From the NCBI GenBank assembly GCA_035504735.1, contig DATJRJ010000068.1, positions 1 through 21,370 of the forward strand: 21,370 nucleotides of DNA, in the 5' to 3' direction. This document shows, piece by piece, positions 12,995-20,553 of the stretch. The number at the start of each line of letters is the position of its first letter. The first letter of the stretch is position 1. A program made the position numbers and the translations under genes. The notes under the pieces are model-generated. The model saw only the letters and a list, made by a program, of their open reading frames with translations. It was not told where the DNA came from and ran no database searches. Origin of the DNA: JAJPIG01 sp035504735 (GTDB taxonomy: Bacteria; Desulfobacterota; Binatia; Binatales; Binataceae).

Positions 12995-14155
12995 GTGACC
13001 ACCGGTCCATCCGGGAAGAATCGGCTTGCCGCTCCGGCCAACCTTCGATTGCTGGCGGTGCTGCTGGTCGCCAGCGCGGCGGTTGCCGCACTCGAGCTTA
13101 CTCACTTCCCGGTTCCGCTGGCAGGCTACTTCGCATTGGCAGCGCTATGGACGGCCGGCGCGGTGATCTGGCTGCGGCGCCAGGCGCTGAGGGATTGCGC
13201 CCTGGCGCTGGTCACGATTTTTCTTTGCCTGGCGGGCTCCGAAGCATTCTTTTTCGCGATCGGCCGACCGCACCTGCACCGCACGATGCACCCGAAACTC
13301 ATCAGGATGGATTCGCAGCTTGGTTACGCTCCGATAGCCGGCTCGAAGGTCGAGGTAAAGGAATTTCACGACGATCAGGTCCTCTACGATGTAATTTACA
13401 CGATCGGTGCCGATGACCTGCGGCAAATTCCCGGCGCCAGCCAGGCGGCGGCCTGCAAGGTAGCGTTTTTCGGCGGCTCCTTCGCTTTCGGTGAAGGGCT
13501 GAACGACGATCAGACGATACCGTACTATTTCCTGCAGGCGAGTCATGGCGGTTATGACGGATTCAATTTCGCCTTTGGCGGCTATGGTCCGCATCAGATG
13601 CTGAGGGCGATTGAAACGGGTCGGATGGCAGCGATCGTCAAACGACCGAATCTGGTGATTTACGAGGCGATTCCCGATCATGTTCGTCGCCTCGCCGGTT
13701 ATGACGAATGGGATCGTTATGGCCCTCGCTACGTCCCCGACGGCAGTTCGGTGCGATACGCCGGCCCCTTCCATCGTCATGCCGATAAATTGGCTCACTT
13801 GACGCGTCGATGCTGGACGTGCCGATACATCGAAGCCCACCTCAGATGGCGGCGCTCGCCAGCCGACGTGACGCTCTTCACCGCCGTGGTCAGTCGGGCG
13901 CGCGACCTGATCGAGCGACGCTACGGTGCGCGATTCGTCGTGGTTCTATGGGACAACACCGGGCACTCCGAGGAGTTGATCCAGCAGTTGACCGCCAAGC
14001 AGATCACGGTCTATCGGGTAACGGAAATCATCCCGGACATTAATACCGATCGCTCCAAGTACGTCATCTCGCCGTTCGATCAGCATCCAGACGCAATCGC
14101 GAACCGCCTCATCGGCGAGTATCTGGCGCGGAAGATCGGCGGATGCGCGTCGTAA
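12995..14155 (+). CDS. Membrane-anchored SGNH/GDSL hydrolase-like protein
   Basis: A 386-residue protein with three N-terminal hydrophobic helices (about 17-35, 42-61, 67-90) and a large C-terminal domain. AFFGGSFAFGEGLNDDQTIP (158-177) is the block I nucleophile region of SGNH hydrolases (Ser162). GFNFAFGGYGPHQM (189-202) supplies the block II Gly, and FDQHPDAIANRLIGEYL (361-377) carries the Asp362-x-His364 pair of block V. Related proteins occur in polysaccharide and O-antigen regions as esterases or O-acyl transferases, so modification of an envelope glycan or lipid is plausible. Topology would place the catalytic domain outside or inside the membrane depending on helix count, and three helices leave this open. 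Start is the GTG at 12995 with AGGAAG 5 nt upstream. The gene begins 32 nt after tRNA-Leu and may be read through from its promoter. Confidence 0.82.
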   Translation: MTTGPSGKNRLAAPANLRLLAVLLVASAAVAALELTHFPVPLAGYFALAALWTAGAVIWLRRQALRDCALALVTIFLCLAGSEAFFFAIGRPHLHRTMHPKLIRMDSQLGYAPIAGSKVEVKEFHDDQVLYDVIYTIGADDLRQIPGASQAAACKVAFFGGSFAFGEGLNDDQTIPYYFLQASHGGYDGFNFAFGGYGPHQMLRAIETGRMAAIVKRPNLVIYEAIPDHVRRLAGYDEWDRYGPRYVPDGSSVRYAGPFHRHADKLAHLTRRCWTCRYIEAHLRWRRSPADVTLFTAVVSRARDLIERRYGARFVVVLWDNTGHSEELIQQLTAKQITVYRVTEIIPDINTDRSKYVISPFDQHPDAIANRLIGEYLARKIGGCAS

Positions 14156-14272
14156 GATGCTTCCGTACTCGTTAATCTTCTTTACGCGCACGCTCGGTCC
14201 GCGCCGCAACGCCCACCGAATTCTCGGTATCACCCGATCGCGTGCGGATCGTGCTGGGATGATGACGCTCGA

Positions 14273-15907
14273 TCAGGCGGGCGATTTGCGCTTGCGATAA
14301 CGCTCGATCAGCAGGTTGGTCGAGCTGTCGTGTTTGAGTTCGGCGCCGCCGGAGAGCTCAGGAATGATCTTCTGCGCCAAGACCTTGCCGAGCTCCACGC
14401 CCCATTGATCAAACGAGTCGATATTCCAGATCGCGCCCTGCGTGAAGACGCTGTGCTCGTACAACGCCACCAGTTTGCCGAGCATTTCGGGCGTGAGTTG
14501 ATCGGCGACAATTGTCGTCGAGGGCCGATTGCCGTCAAATTCGCGATGCGGCGCGAGCCAATCGGGCGTGCCCTCGGCCTTGACCTGATCGAGCGTCTTG
14601 CCGAAAGCCAACGCCTCGGTTTGCGCAAAGACGTTGGCCACCAACAGATCGTGATGCCGTCCGATCGGATTGAGGGCGCGGTTAAACGCGATGAAGTCGC
14701 ACGGTATCAGCTTCGTGCCCTGATGAATCATCTGGTAGAACGAGTGCTGGCCGTTGGTGCCGGGCTCGCCCCAGAAGATCGGACCGGTCTGGTAGTCGAC
14801 GCGCTGGCCTTCGAGCGTCACATGCTTGCCGTTCGATTCCATCGTGAGCTGCTGCAGGTAGGCCGGGAAGCGCTTGAGATATTGCGCATACGGCAGGACC
14901 GCGATGGTCTGGCTGCCAAAGAAGTTATTGTACCAGATCGCCAGCAAACCCATGATGACCGGCAGGTTGCGCTCGAGCGGCGCGCTGCGGAAGTGTTCAT
15001 CGATGGCGCGAAATCCCGACAGCATCGCACTAAACTGCTCGGGACCAATCGCGATCATCGTGGATAGCCCGATCGCCGAGTCCATCGAGTAGCGCCCGCC
15101 GACCCAATCCCAGAACCCGAACATGTTGCGGGTATCGATCCCGAACTTGCTGACCTCCGCGGCATTGGTCGAGACTGCCACGAAATGTTTCGCTACTGCC
15201 TGCTCCTCGCGCAGCGCGGCAAGGCTCCAATCGCGCGCAGTGTGCGCGTTGGTCATGGTCTCCAGGGTGGTGAAGGTCTTCGACGAAATGATGAACAGGG
15301 TTTCGGCCGGATCGAGATCGCGCGTGGCCTCCACGAAGTCGGTGCCATCGACATTGGAAACAAAACGCAGGGTCAGCTTGCGATCGCTGTAGAAGCGCAG
15401 TGCCTCGTAGGCCATCACCGGACCGAGGTCCGAGCCGCCGATGCCGATGTTGATAATGTTGCGGATGCGCTTGCCGGTATGGCCTTGCCACGAACCATCG
15501 CGGACCCGGCGCGAAAAATCCGCCATCCGGTCGAGCACGGCGTGGACTCCGGGCACCACGTTCTCGCCATCGACCATAATCGATTCGTTGCGCGGCGCTC
15601 TGAGAGCCACATGCAACACAGCCCGCCGCTCGGTCACGTTGATCTTCTCGCCGGTGAACATCGCCTCGATGCGCGCGCGCAAGCCGGCCTCTTCGGCGAG
15701 CGCCCCCAGCAGCCGCATGGTCTCCTCGGTGACGCGATGCTTCGAATAATCCAGGTAGAGGCCGGCGGCCTCGACCGCAAAGCGCTCGCCGCGCTTAGGA
15801 TCGCTGTCGAACAGCGCGCGCAGATGGAGATCGCGGATTTTTTGGTAATGATCCTGCAGCGCCTTCCAGGCGCGCCGCTGCGTCAACGGCACCGCTTGCT
15901 CCGCCAT
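14273..15907 (-). CDS. pgi: Glucose-6-phosphate isomerase
   Basis: A 544-residue full-length enzyme interconverting glucose-6-phosphate and fructose-6-phosphate in the cytoplasm. Two SIS subdomains are visible, with IGIGGSDLGPVMAYEAL (154-170) and SSKTFTTLETMTNA (208-221) binding the phosphate. Both signatures are present: VGGRYSMDSAIGLS (269-282) and GVELGKVLAQKIIPEL (503-518). Glu357 in MESNGK and His388 in NGQHSFYQ are the acid/base and ring-opening residues and fall at the same numbers as in the rabbit enzyme. Lys508 corresponds to the active-site lysine. It is the last gene of the gnd-tal-pgi operon, starting 16 nt after tal. The 117 nt gap to the convergent SGNH gene holds only a 5 bp hairpin (14215-14228). 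Confidence 0.97.
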   Translation of the reverse strand: MAEQAVPLTQRRAWKALQDHYQKIRDLHLRALFDSDPKRGERFAVEAAGLYLDYSKHRVTEETMRLLGALAEEAGLRARIEAMFTGEKINVTERRAVLHVALRAPRNESIMVDGENVVPGVHAVLDRMADFSRRVRDGSWQGHTGKRIRNIINIGIGGSDLGPVMAYEALRFYSDRKLTLRFVSNVDGTDFVEATRDLDPAETLFIISSKTFTTLETMTNAHTARDWSLAALREEQAVAKHFVAVSTNAAEVSKFGIDTRNMFGFWDWVGGRYSMDSAIGLSTMIAIGPEQFSAMLSGFRAIDEHFRSAPLERNLPVIMGLLAIWYNNFFGSQTIAVLPYAQYLKRFPAYLQQLTMESNGKHVTLEGQRVDYQTGPIFWGEPGTNGQHSFYQMIHQGTKLIPCDFIAFNRALNPIGRHHDLLVANVFAQTEALAFGKTLDQVKAEGTPDWLAPHREFDGNRPSTTIVADQLTPEMLGKLVALYEHSVFTQGAIWNIDSFDQWGVELGKVLAQKIIPELSGGAELKHDSSTNLLIERYRKRKSPA

Positions 15908-15923
15908 TGTGCCCTCCCCGGAG

Positions 15924-17009
15924 TCAGCTCGCCTTCTTGAGCGTCGCGCTCTTCTCGTCGAGACATTGCAGCAGGTCTTCCCAGGATTTCACGAATGCGT
16001 CGGCGCCTTCGCGCTGCAACTGTGCGGCCAGCGCATCGAGGTCAACGCCGGCTTTGGTGAATTCCTGGAGCGCGCGCTCCGCGTCGCCGCCGTCGAGCGG
16101 CATCATGGCGCTGGACTCGCCATGGTCCGCAAACGCGAGCAGAGTTTTTTCCGGCATCGTATTGATTGTATGCGGCGCCGCCAGCGCTTTGACGTAGAGC
16201 ACGTCGGAGGCCTTGGGATCCTTGGTTCCTGTGCTGGCCCACAGCAACCGCTGCGATCGCGCGCCGAAGTTCTCCAGCCGCAACCATCGATCGGAGCCCA
16301 ACAGTTCACGATAAGCCTTGTAAATGCGCCCCCCGATCGCGACGCCGAGCCGATCATGGAGCGACGCGGGCACCTGTTTGGCGACCGCGACGTCCCAGCG
16401 GCTGACGAAGACCGAGGCTACCGAACCGACTAACGGATTGAGGCCGGCGGCGATTCGACGTTCGATCCCACGCATGTAGGCTTCGGCGGCGGCGACGTAC
16501 TGTTCGCGCGAGAACAGCAGCGTCACGTTGACCGGAACCCCGGCGAAGATCGATTCCTCGATCGCCGGCAACCCTTCGCGTGTGCCCGGAATCTTGATGA
16601 ACAGGTTCGAGCGCGCCGCCTGTTTGTGCAGCGTCTTCGCAGCCGCGACCGTGCTCTGGGTGTCGTAAGCGAGCTTAGGTGAAACCTCAAGCGAGACCCA
16701 TCCATCGACACTGTTGGTCCGCTCGTGAATCGGCCGAAACAGGTCGGCCGCGCGCGTCAGGTCCTCGAGCGCAAGCTCGAAGAACAACACCTCGCCATGG
16801 CGGCCGGCGTCGATCTTCTGGCGAATCGCAGGGTCATAATCCGCGCCGTTCCGGATTGCATTATCGAAGATGGTCGGATTCGAGGTCAGACCGGTGATCG
16901 AGAGCTCGTCGATATAGCGCTTCAGCCCGCCGCTATTCAAAAGCGCGCGGGTGATGTTATCGAGCCATAGACTCTGACCCGCATCGTGCAGCATTTGCAA
17001 GGCTTTCAT
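15924..17009 (-). CDS. tal: Transaldolase
   Basis: A 361-residue TIM-barrel enzyme of the longer (actinobacterial/cyanobacterial-type) transaldolase group. It transfers dihydroxyacetone from sedoheptulose-7-phosphate to glyceraldehyde-3-phosphate. Motifs: SLWLDNITR (13-21) with Asp17, GLTSNPTIFDNAI (40-52, signature 1), VSLEVSPKLAYDT, and the Schiff-base Lys139 in NLFIKIPGTREGLPAIE. GVPVNVTLLFS (157-167) follows. The ATG at 17009 is preferred. The open frame reaches 17030, but the extra MFRRRRD precedes a purine-rich AGGAGAAGAAGAG that serves as the ribosome site for the inner ATG. It lies 46 nt after gnd and 16 nt before pgi on the same strand. Confidence 0.95.
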   Translation of the reverse strand: MKALQMLHDAGQSLWLDNITRALLNSGGLKRYIDELSITGLTSNPTIFDNAIRNGADYDPAIRQKIDAGRHGEVLFFELALEDLTRAADLFRPIHERTNSVDGWVSLEVSPKLAYDTQSTVAAAKTLHKQAARSNLFIKIPGTREGLPAIEESIFAGVPVNVTLLFSREQYVAAAEAYMRGIERRIAAGLNPLVGSVASVFVSRWDVAVAKQVPASLHDRLGVAIGGRIYKAYRELLGSDRWLRLENFGARSQRLLWASTGTKDPKASDVLYVKALAAPHTINTMPEKTLLAFADHGESSAMMPLDGGDAERALQEFTKAGVDLDALAAQLQREGADAFVKSWEDLLQCLDEKSATLKKAS

Positions 17010-17055
17010 ATCTCTTCTTCTCCTGAACATTCAGCTAAGGAGCTCTGCCATTCAA

Positions 17056-18072
17056 TCACGATTTTTTCTCCAGATGCCCTCCGAACTCGTAGCGCATCGC
17101 GGAGAGCAACTTGTCGGCGAACTCGGTGGCGCCGCGCGAGGTGAATCGTTGATAGAGCGCCGCGCTCAGCACATTGGCCGCCACACCCTCGTCGATTGCA
17201 GCATCGATCGTCCAGCGGCCTTCCCCCGAATCGGAAACCCGTCCGGTGAATTTCTTCAGCTCAGGGTCGGCAAGAAGCGCATCGGCCGTCAAATCCAGCA
17301 GCCATGACGCGATTACGCTGCCGCGCCGCCAGACCTCGGTGATGTCGGTAAGATTGAAATCGTACTGATACAGCTCCGGGTCGCGCAGGGGCGTAGTCTC
17401 GGCATCGGCTGCATGCTGCTGCTTGCCGACGTTGGCGTGGCGCAGGATATTGAGGCCTTCCGCGTAGGCGGCCATGATCCCGTACTCGATTCCGTTGTGT
17501 ACCATCTTGACGAAATGCCCGGCGCCGTTAGGCCCGCAATGCAGGTAGCCGTGCTCGGCGGTGCCGGCCGGCGCTTTTTCGCGGCCCGGCGTGCGCGGCG
17601 CCGAATCGACGGGCGGGGCGAGCGTGGCGAAAATCGGATCGAGATGCTTGATCACGCCGGTTTCGCCGCCGATCATCTGGCAGAAGCCGCGCTCCGATCC
17701 CCAGACTCCGCCGCTGGTGCCCGAATCGACGTAATGTATGCCTTTGGCGCGCAGCAGCTTGGCGCGCCGGATGTCGTCGACATAGTACGAATTACCGCCA
17801 TCCACGATAATATCGCCAGCCTCGAAGCGGCTCGCCAGGTCGGTGACCGTCTGTTCGACGACCGCCGCCGGCACCATCATCCAGGCCACGCGCGGCTTGT
17901 TCAGCCGGGCCGCGAACTCGTCCAGCGACGAGGCCCCGGTCGCGCCGTCCTTGCCGAGTTGCTTTACGGCCTCGGGGCTCACGTCGAACACCACGCATTG
18001 ATGGCCGTCGCGCATCAGCCGCCGTACCATGTTGGCACCCATTCGGCCCAGACCAACCATACCCATCTGCAT
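17056..18072 (-). CDS. gnd: 6-phosphogluconate dehydrogenase, short decarboxylating form (probably NAD-dependent)
   Basis: A 338-residue enzyme of the short, GndA/YqeC-like branch; classical enzymes have about 470 residues. It converts 6-phosphogluconate to ribulose-5-phosphate and CO2. The Rossmann motif MVGLGRMGANMVRRL (5-19) is followed by VVFDVSP with Asp30 at the end of the second strand. This favours NAD over NADP, which needs an Asn-Arg pair there. Substrate-site motifs: DGGNSYY (91-97), DSGTSGGVWG (116-125), and HCGPNGAGHFVKMVHNGIEY with catalytic Lys189. RVSDSGEGRW (278-287) is also typical. First gene of the gnd-tal-pgi operon. No zwf or pgl lies in the window. The start is the ATG at 18072, preceded by GGAGCGAAGC. 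The 253 nt upstream spacer (18073-18325) is shared with the divergent transglycosylase gene. Confidence 0.94.
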   Translation of the reverse strand: MQMGMVGLGRMGANMVRRLMRDGHQCVVFDVSPEAVKQLGKDGATGASSLDEFAARLNKPRVAWMMVPAAVVEQTVTDLASRFEAGDIIVDGGNSYYVDDIRRAKLLRAKGIHYVDSGTSGGVWGSERGFCQMIGGETGVIKHLDPIFATLAPPVDSAPRTPGREKAPAGTAEHGYLHCGPNGAGHFVKMVHNGIEYGIMAAYAEGLNILRHANVGKQQHAADAETTPLRDPELYQYDFNLTDITEVWRRGSVIASWLLDLTADALLADPELKKFTGRVSDSGEGRWTIDAAIDEGVAANVLSAALYQRFTSRGATEFADKLLSAMRYEFGGHLEKKS

Positions 18073-18325
18073 CGGCTTCGCTCCTTCGGTTGGAAACTGT
18101 CGTCAGCGAGTCATGAACCCTGAAAACGGCGGCGGGGACAGTCCGTCCCATTCCCACGCCGGTCTGATCGATATATTAAACCGCTAGCGCGCGCCGGTCA
18201 CACTCTGCAAGACCCAATCGTTGCGAGAAGATGAATTACGTCCCCGAAAGCGTCGATTTTTGCCGGCTGCCTTCTCAACGCGCAGGTTCCATCCGGATGC
18301 ACTGTCATAAAGGATAAATCAATAG

Positions 18326-20443
18326 ATGGATTTCTTTATGGTGCGCATGCTTCGATCGATGGCTCTGATGCTGATACTGCTGCTGCCGTGTGCCGCAGGT
18401 GCGCAAACTTCGGGCAGCATCGTCGAGGTCCCGCTCACGGTCGATTATACGACGCTCAGCGAAGCGATGAACCAGCAGGTCTATGGCCCCAGCGGCCGCG
18501 CGATGCTGTGGAAGGGGCTGGGCGAGTGCGAATATCTTTACGCGGAGCATCCGGTCCTGTCTCAAGAAGATGGGCATGTGCAGCTCGAAACCGATGGACA
18601 CCTGAGCGTCGGCGTCAAACTGGGTGCGAGCTGTGTCAACCCGATCGTCTGGAACGGGATCATCCAGGCTTCGAGCGAGGCCTATGTCTCGGGCCACATG
18701 CTCAAGCTGCGGATCATCGATCTCAACGTTCTTAACGCGCATCACCAGAAGACTCTGATCGCGGGCCATGGCTTCGACCTGGTCAAGCAATATTTCATCC
18801 CGCGGTTCGAGACCTTCGAATTCGATCTGAATCCCGCGACCGAGCAATTGAAGCAACTTGCGATCGCTGCGAGTCCACCTGACGTCGCCCAACGTGTCAG
18901 TGCGACGCTGGCGACACTGCGCGTGTCGCCCAAGATCGAGGTACTCGCCGACGGCATTCGCGCGAAGATTCAGCTCACGCTGCCGGCGATGCCGACCGCC
19001 GCGCCGGTTGTCTCCACACCCGCGCCGCTGACGCCCCAGGAGATTGCCGCCTTCGAAATCCAACTCGATCAATGGGACGCCTTCCTGGTCTTCGCGATCA
19101 AACAGCTCGGCGGGCTTAGCCAGGACCCGCAATTTCGCGATGATCTTCTCGCCCTGCTGCTGGACAGCCGGTCGCGCCTGGTCCAGGCCCTGGAGAATCC
19201 GCAGAACGGCGGTCCCGACCCGGTGCGGATCCTGTTTCTGCAAGTATGGCAGCAGCTCGGCAACATCGTTCGCGCAGCTGCCCGGCGCGGCACGCTCGGC
19301 AATCGGTCGTTGCAATTTCTCGAGTTCGTTTCGGCGGGCAACGCGCTGTTTGCATTCGACCAGGCTGCGCCGGCGCTCGGGATGCGGATCTCGGCGGACG
19401 ATTTGCGCCGGCTGGCACATATCGTAGCGCCTCAATCGACCGCCGATCCGCTGGCGTTCAGCTTTGCCGAAGATCCCGAGTTGCAGAAGCTGTTCGGAGT
19501 GAAGCGACCGATCGAGTCCGAGGGGCCGTTGGACACCCAGCCGGTGGAAGCACCGTCGCCGTCGCCCTCGCCCACTCCGTCGCCGAGCCAATCGCCAGGC
19601 GTTCCACCAGCCGGATCGGTTACTCCGACGGCGACTCAAACACCGGCGGCGCCAGTCGCGCGCAGGCCCGCAACTCCCGAAACTACGGCCTCACCCGGCG
19701 CAGTCGTGCGCCCGCCGCCGTCACCCGGCCCAGCGCCCACCGTTTCGAAACTTGAGTTATTCCGCTGGCTCCTCAGCCCGCCTAATGCCTACGGCTCCGA
19801 AGACGCCCCCGATGAATCTAAACCTGATGCGCGCGAACTTCAGGCGTTGGGAAAAAAGCTCAAGCTGGTGGTGGTCAACCCGGCCAACGCGCAGCAGTAT
19901 CATGAACAAATGGGGAAGCTCATCAAACTGAGCGGCCTCACTGAATCTGCCGACCAGGGTGTCGATGCGCGCGACCGAACGGTCTACCTGGCGCTGGTCG
20001 AGGCGGTGGCATGGCAGGAAAGCTGCTGGCGGCAATTCATCCTCAAGCACAACCGCGTGGTCTATCTCGAATCCTCATCACACGACCTCGGACTGATGCA
20101 GGTGAACCGCTATGTCTGGCGCGGTTTCTATAGTGTGCCGCGGCTTGAGTGGGACATCTTGTATAATTCGAGCGCGGGGATGGAAATTCTCGCCCGGCTG
20201 ATGCAGGAAGTTCAACGGAAACCTGACGCAACGAGGCGCGGCAAGCCCAGTGACCTGGCGCGCTCGGTGTATGCCGCCTACAACGGCGGGCCGGGCGCGT
20301 ACCGACGATGGCGCGGACACGAATCACGCGTGAACGCGTTTGTTGATCTCTCTTTCTGGCTCAAATATCAGGCGGTAACCAGAGGAGAGGACATCGACAT
20401 TCTGAGCTGCGCGGCGCAATGGGGCAACGCGCCGGGCCATTGA
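18326..20443 (+). CDS. Exported two-domain lytic transglycosylase with unknown N-terminal domain
   Basis: A 705-residue secreted protein. Signal peptide: residues 1-26 (hydrophobic MALMLILLLPCAAGAQT). A start at Met5 (18338) would give a tidier signal; the AAGGAT at 18310-18315 is 10 nt from the first ATG. Residues about 30-222 form a beta-rich domain (VPLTVDYTTLSEAMNQQVYG, later HLSVGVKLGASC) that faintly recalls TULIP/DUF4403 lipid-binding proteins. Residues 235-395 are helical and of unknown type. Residues about 408-474 are a Pro/Ser/Thr/Ala-rich linker. Residues 545-700 are an SLT-type transglycosylase domain: catalytic Glu565 in VAWQESCWRQF, SHDLGLMQVNRYVW (585-598), AGMEILARLM, and AAYNGGPGAYRRW (650-662). 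It should cleave peptidoglycan to 1,6-anhydro-muropeptides at the cell envelope. Catalytic residues look intact. Confidence 0.85.
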   Translation: MDFFMVRMLRSMALMLILLLPCAAGAQTSGSIVEVPLTVDYTTLSEAMNQQVYGPSGRAMLWKGLGECEYLYAEHPVLSQEDGHVQLETDGHLSVGVKLGASCVNPIVWNGIIQASSEAYVSGHMLKLRIIDLNVLNAHHQKTLIAGHGFDLVKQYFIPRFETFEFDLNPATEQLKQLAIAASPPDVAQRVSATLATLRVSPKIEVLADGIRAKIQLTLPAMPTAAPVVSTPAPLTPQEIAAFEIQLDQWDAFLVFAIKQLGGLSQDPQFRDDLLALLLDSRSRLVQALENPQNGGPDPVRILFLQVWQQLGNIVRAAARRGTLGNRSLQFLEFVSAGNALFAFDQAAPALGMRISADDLRRLAHIVAPQSTADPLAFSFAEDPELQKLFGVKRPIESEGPLDTQPVEAPSPSPSPTPSPSQSPGVPPAGSVTPTATQTPAAPVARRPATPETTASPGAVVRPPPSPGPAPTVSKLELFRWLLSPPNAYGSEDAPDESKPDARELQALGKKLKLVVVNPANAQQYHEQMGKLIKLSGLTESADQGVDARDRTVYLALVEAVAWQESCWRQFILKHNRVVYLESSSHDLGLMQVNRYVWRGFYSVPRLEWDILYNSSAGMEILARLMQEVQRKPDATRRGKPSDLARSVYAAYNGGPGAYRRWRGHESRVNAFVDLSFWLKYQAVTRGEDIDILSCAAQWGNAPGH
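19547..19745 (+). other. Low-complexity Pro/Ser/Thr/Ala linker inside the transglycosylase gene
   Basis: Codons for residues about 408-473 are built largely from TCG/CCG/CCC, with alternating Ser-Pro steps (SPSPSPTPSPSQSP at 411-424) followed by Thr/Ala/Pro-rich sequence. It is expected to be an extended, flexible spacer separating the N-terminal domains from the catalytic domain, long enough to cross part of the peptidoglycan layer. The repetitive DNA may vary in length between strains. Confidence 0.7.
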
Positions 20444-20507
20444 TCGGAGTGCTTTTCGGGGATCCCGGATCGTCGTTGGCGGGGAAGAAGAGATGATTTG
20501 GTGAATC

Positions 20508-20535
20508 AGAGCGGGCCCGATGACGGGCCCGCTCT
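20508..20535. terminator. Strong bidirectional hairpin terminator
   Basis: A 12 bp perfect stem, AGAGCGGGCCCG and CGGGCCCGCTCT, with a four-base loop ATGA. It is followed on the plus strand by CCGTTTG, only mildly T-rich. It sits in the 110 nt gap between the converging transglycosylase (stop 20443) and DUF1329 (stop 20554) genes, the expected place for a shared terminator. Confidence 0.75.
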
Positions 20536-20553
20536 CCGTTTGATCCAGATTCG

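Noticed and set aside
14215..14228. Terminator ACCGA-ATTC-TCGGT between the SGNH gene and pgi
   Set aside because: Only a 5 bp stem and no T tract; too weak to call.
14330..15067. Long plus-strand open frames over pgi, tal and gnd (also 15185-15940, 15909-16433 and 17413-18123)
   Set aside because: All are antisense to confidently identified enzymes and show Arg/Ala/His-rich shadow composition.
18305..19639. 444-residue minus-strand open frame
   Set aside because: It lies antisense to the transglycosylase gene, is Arg-rich with no recognisable domain, and the opposite strand has a signal peptide and coherent protein.
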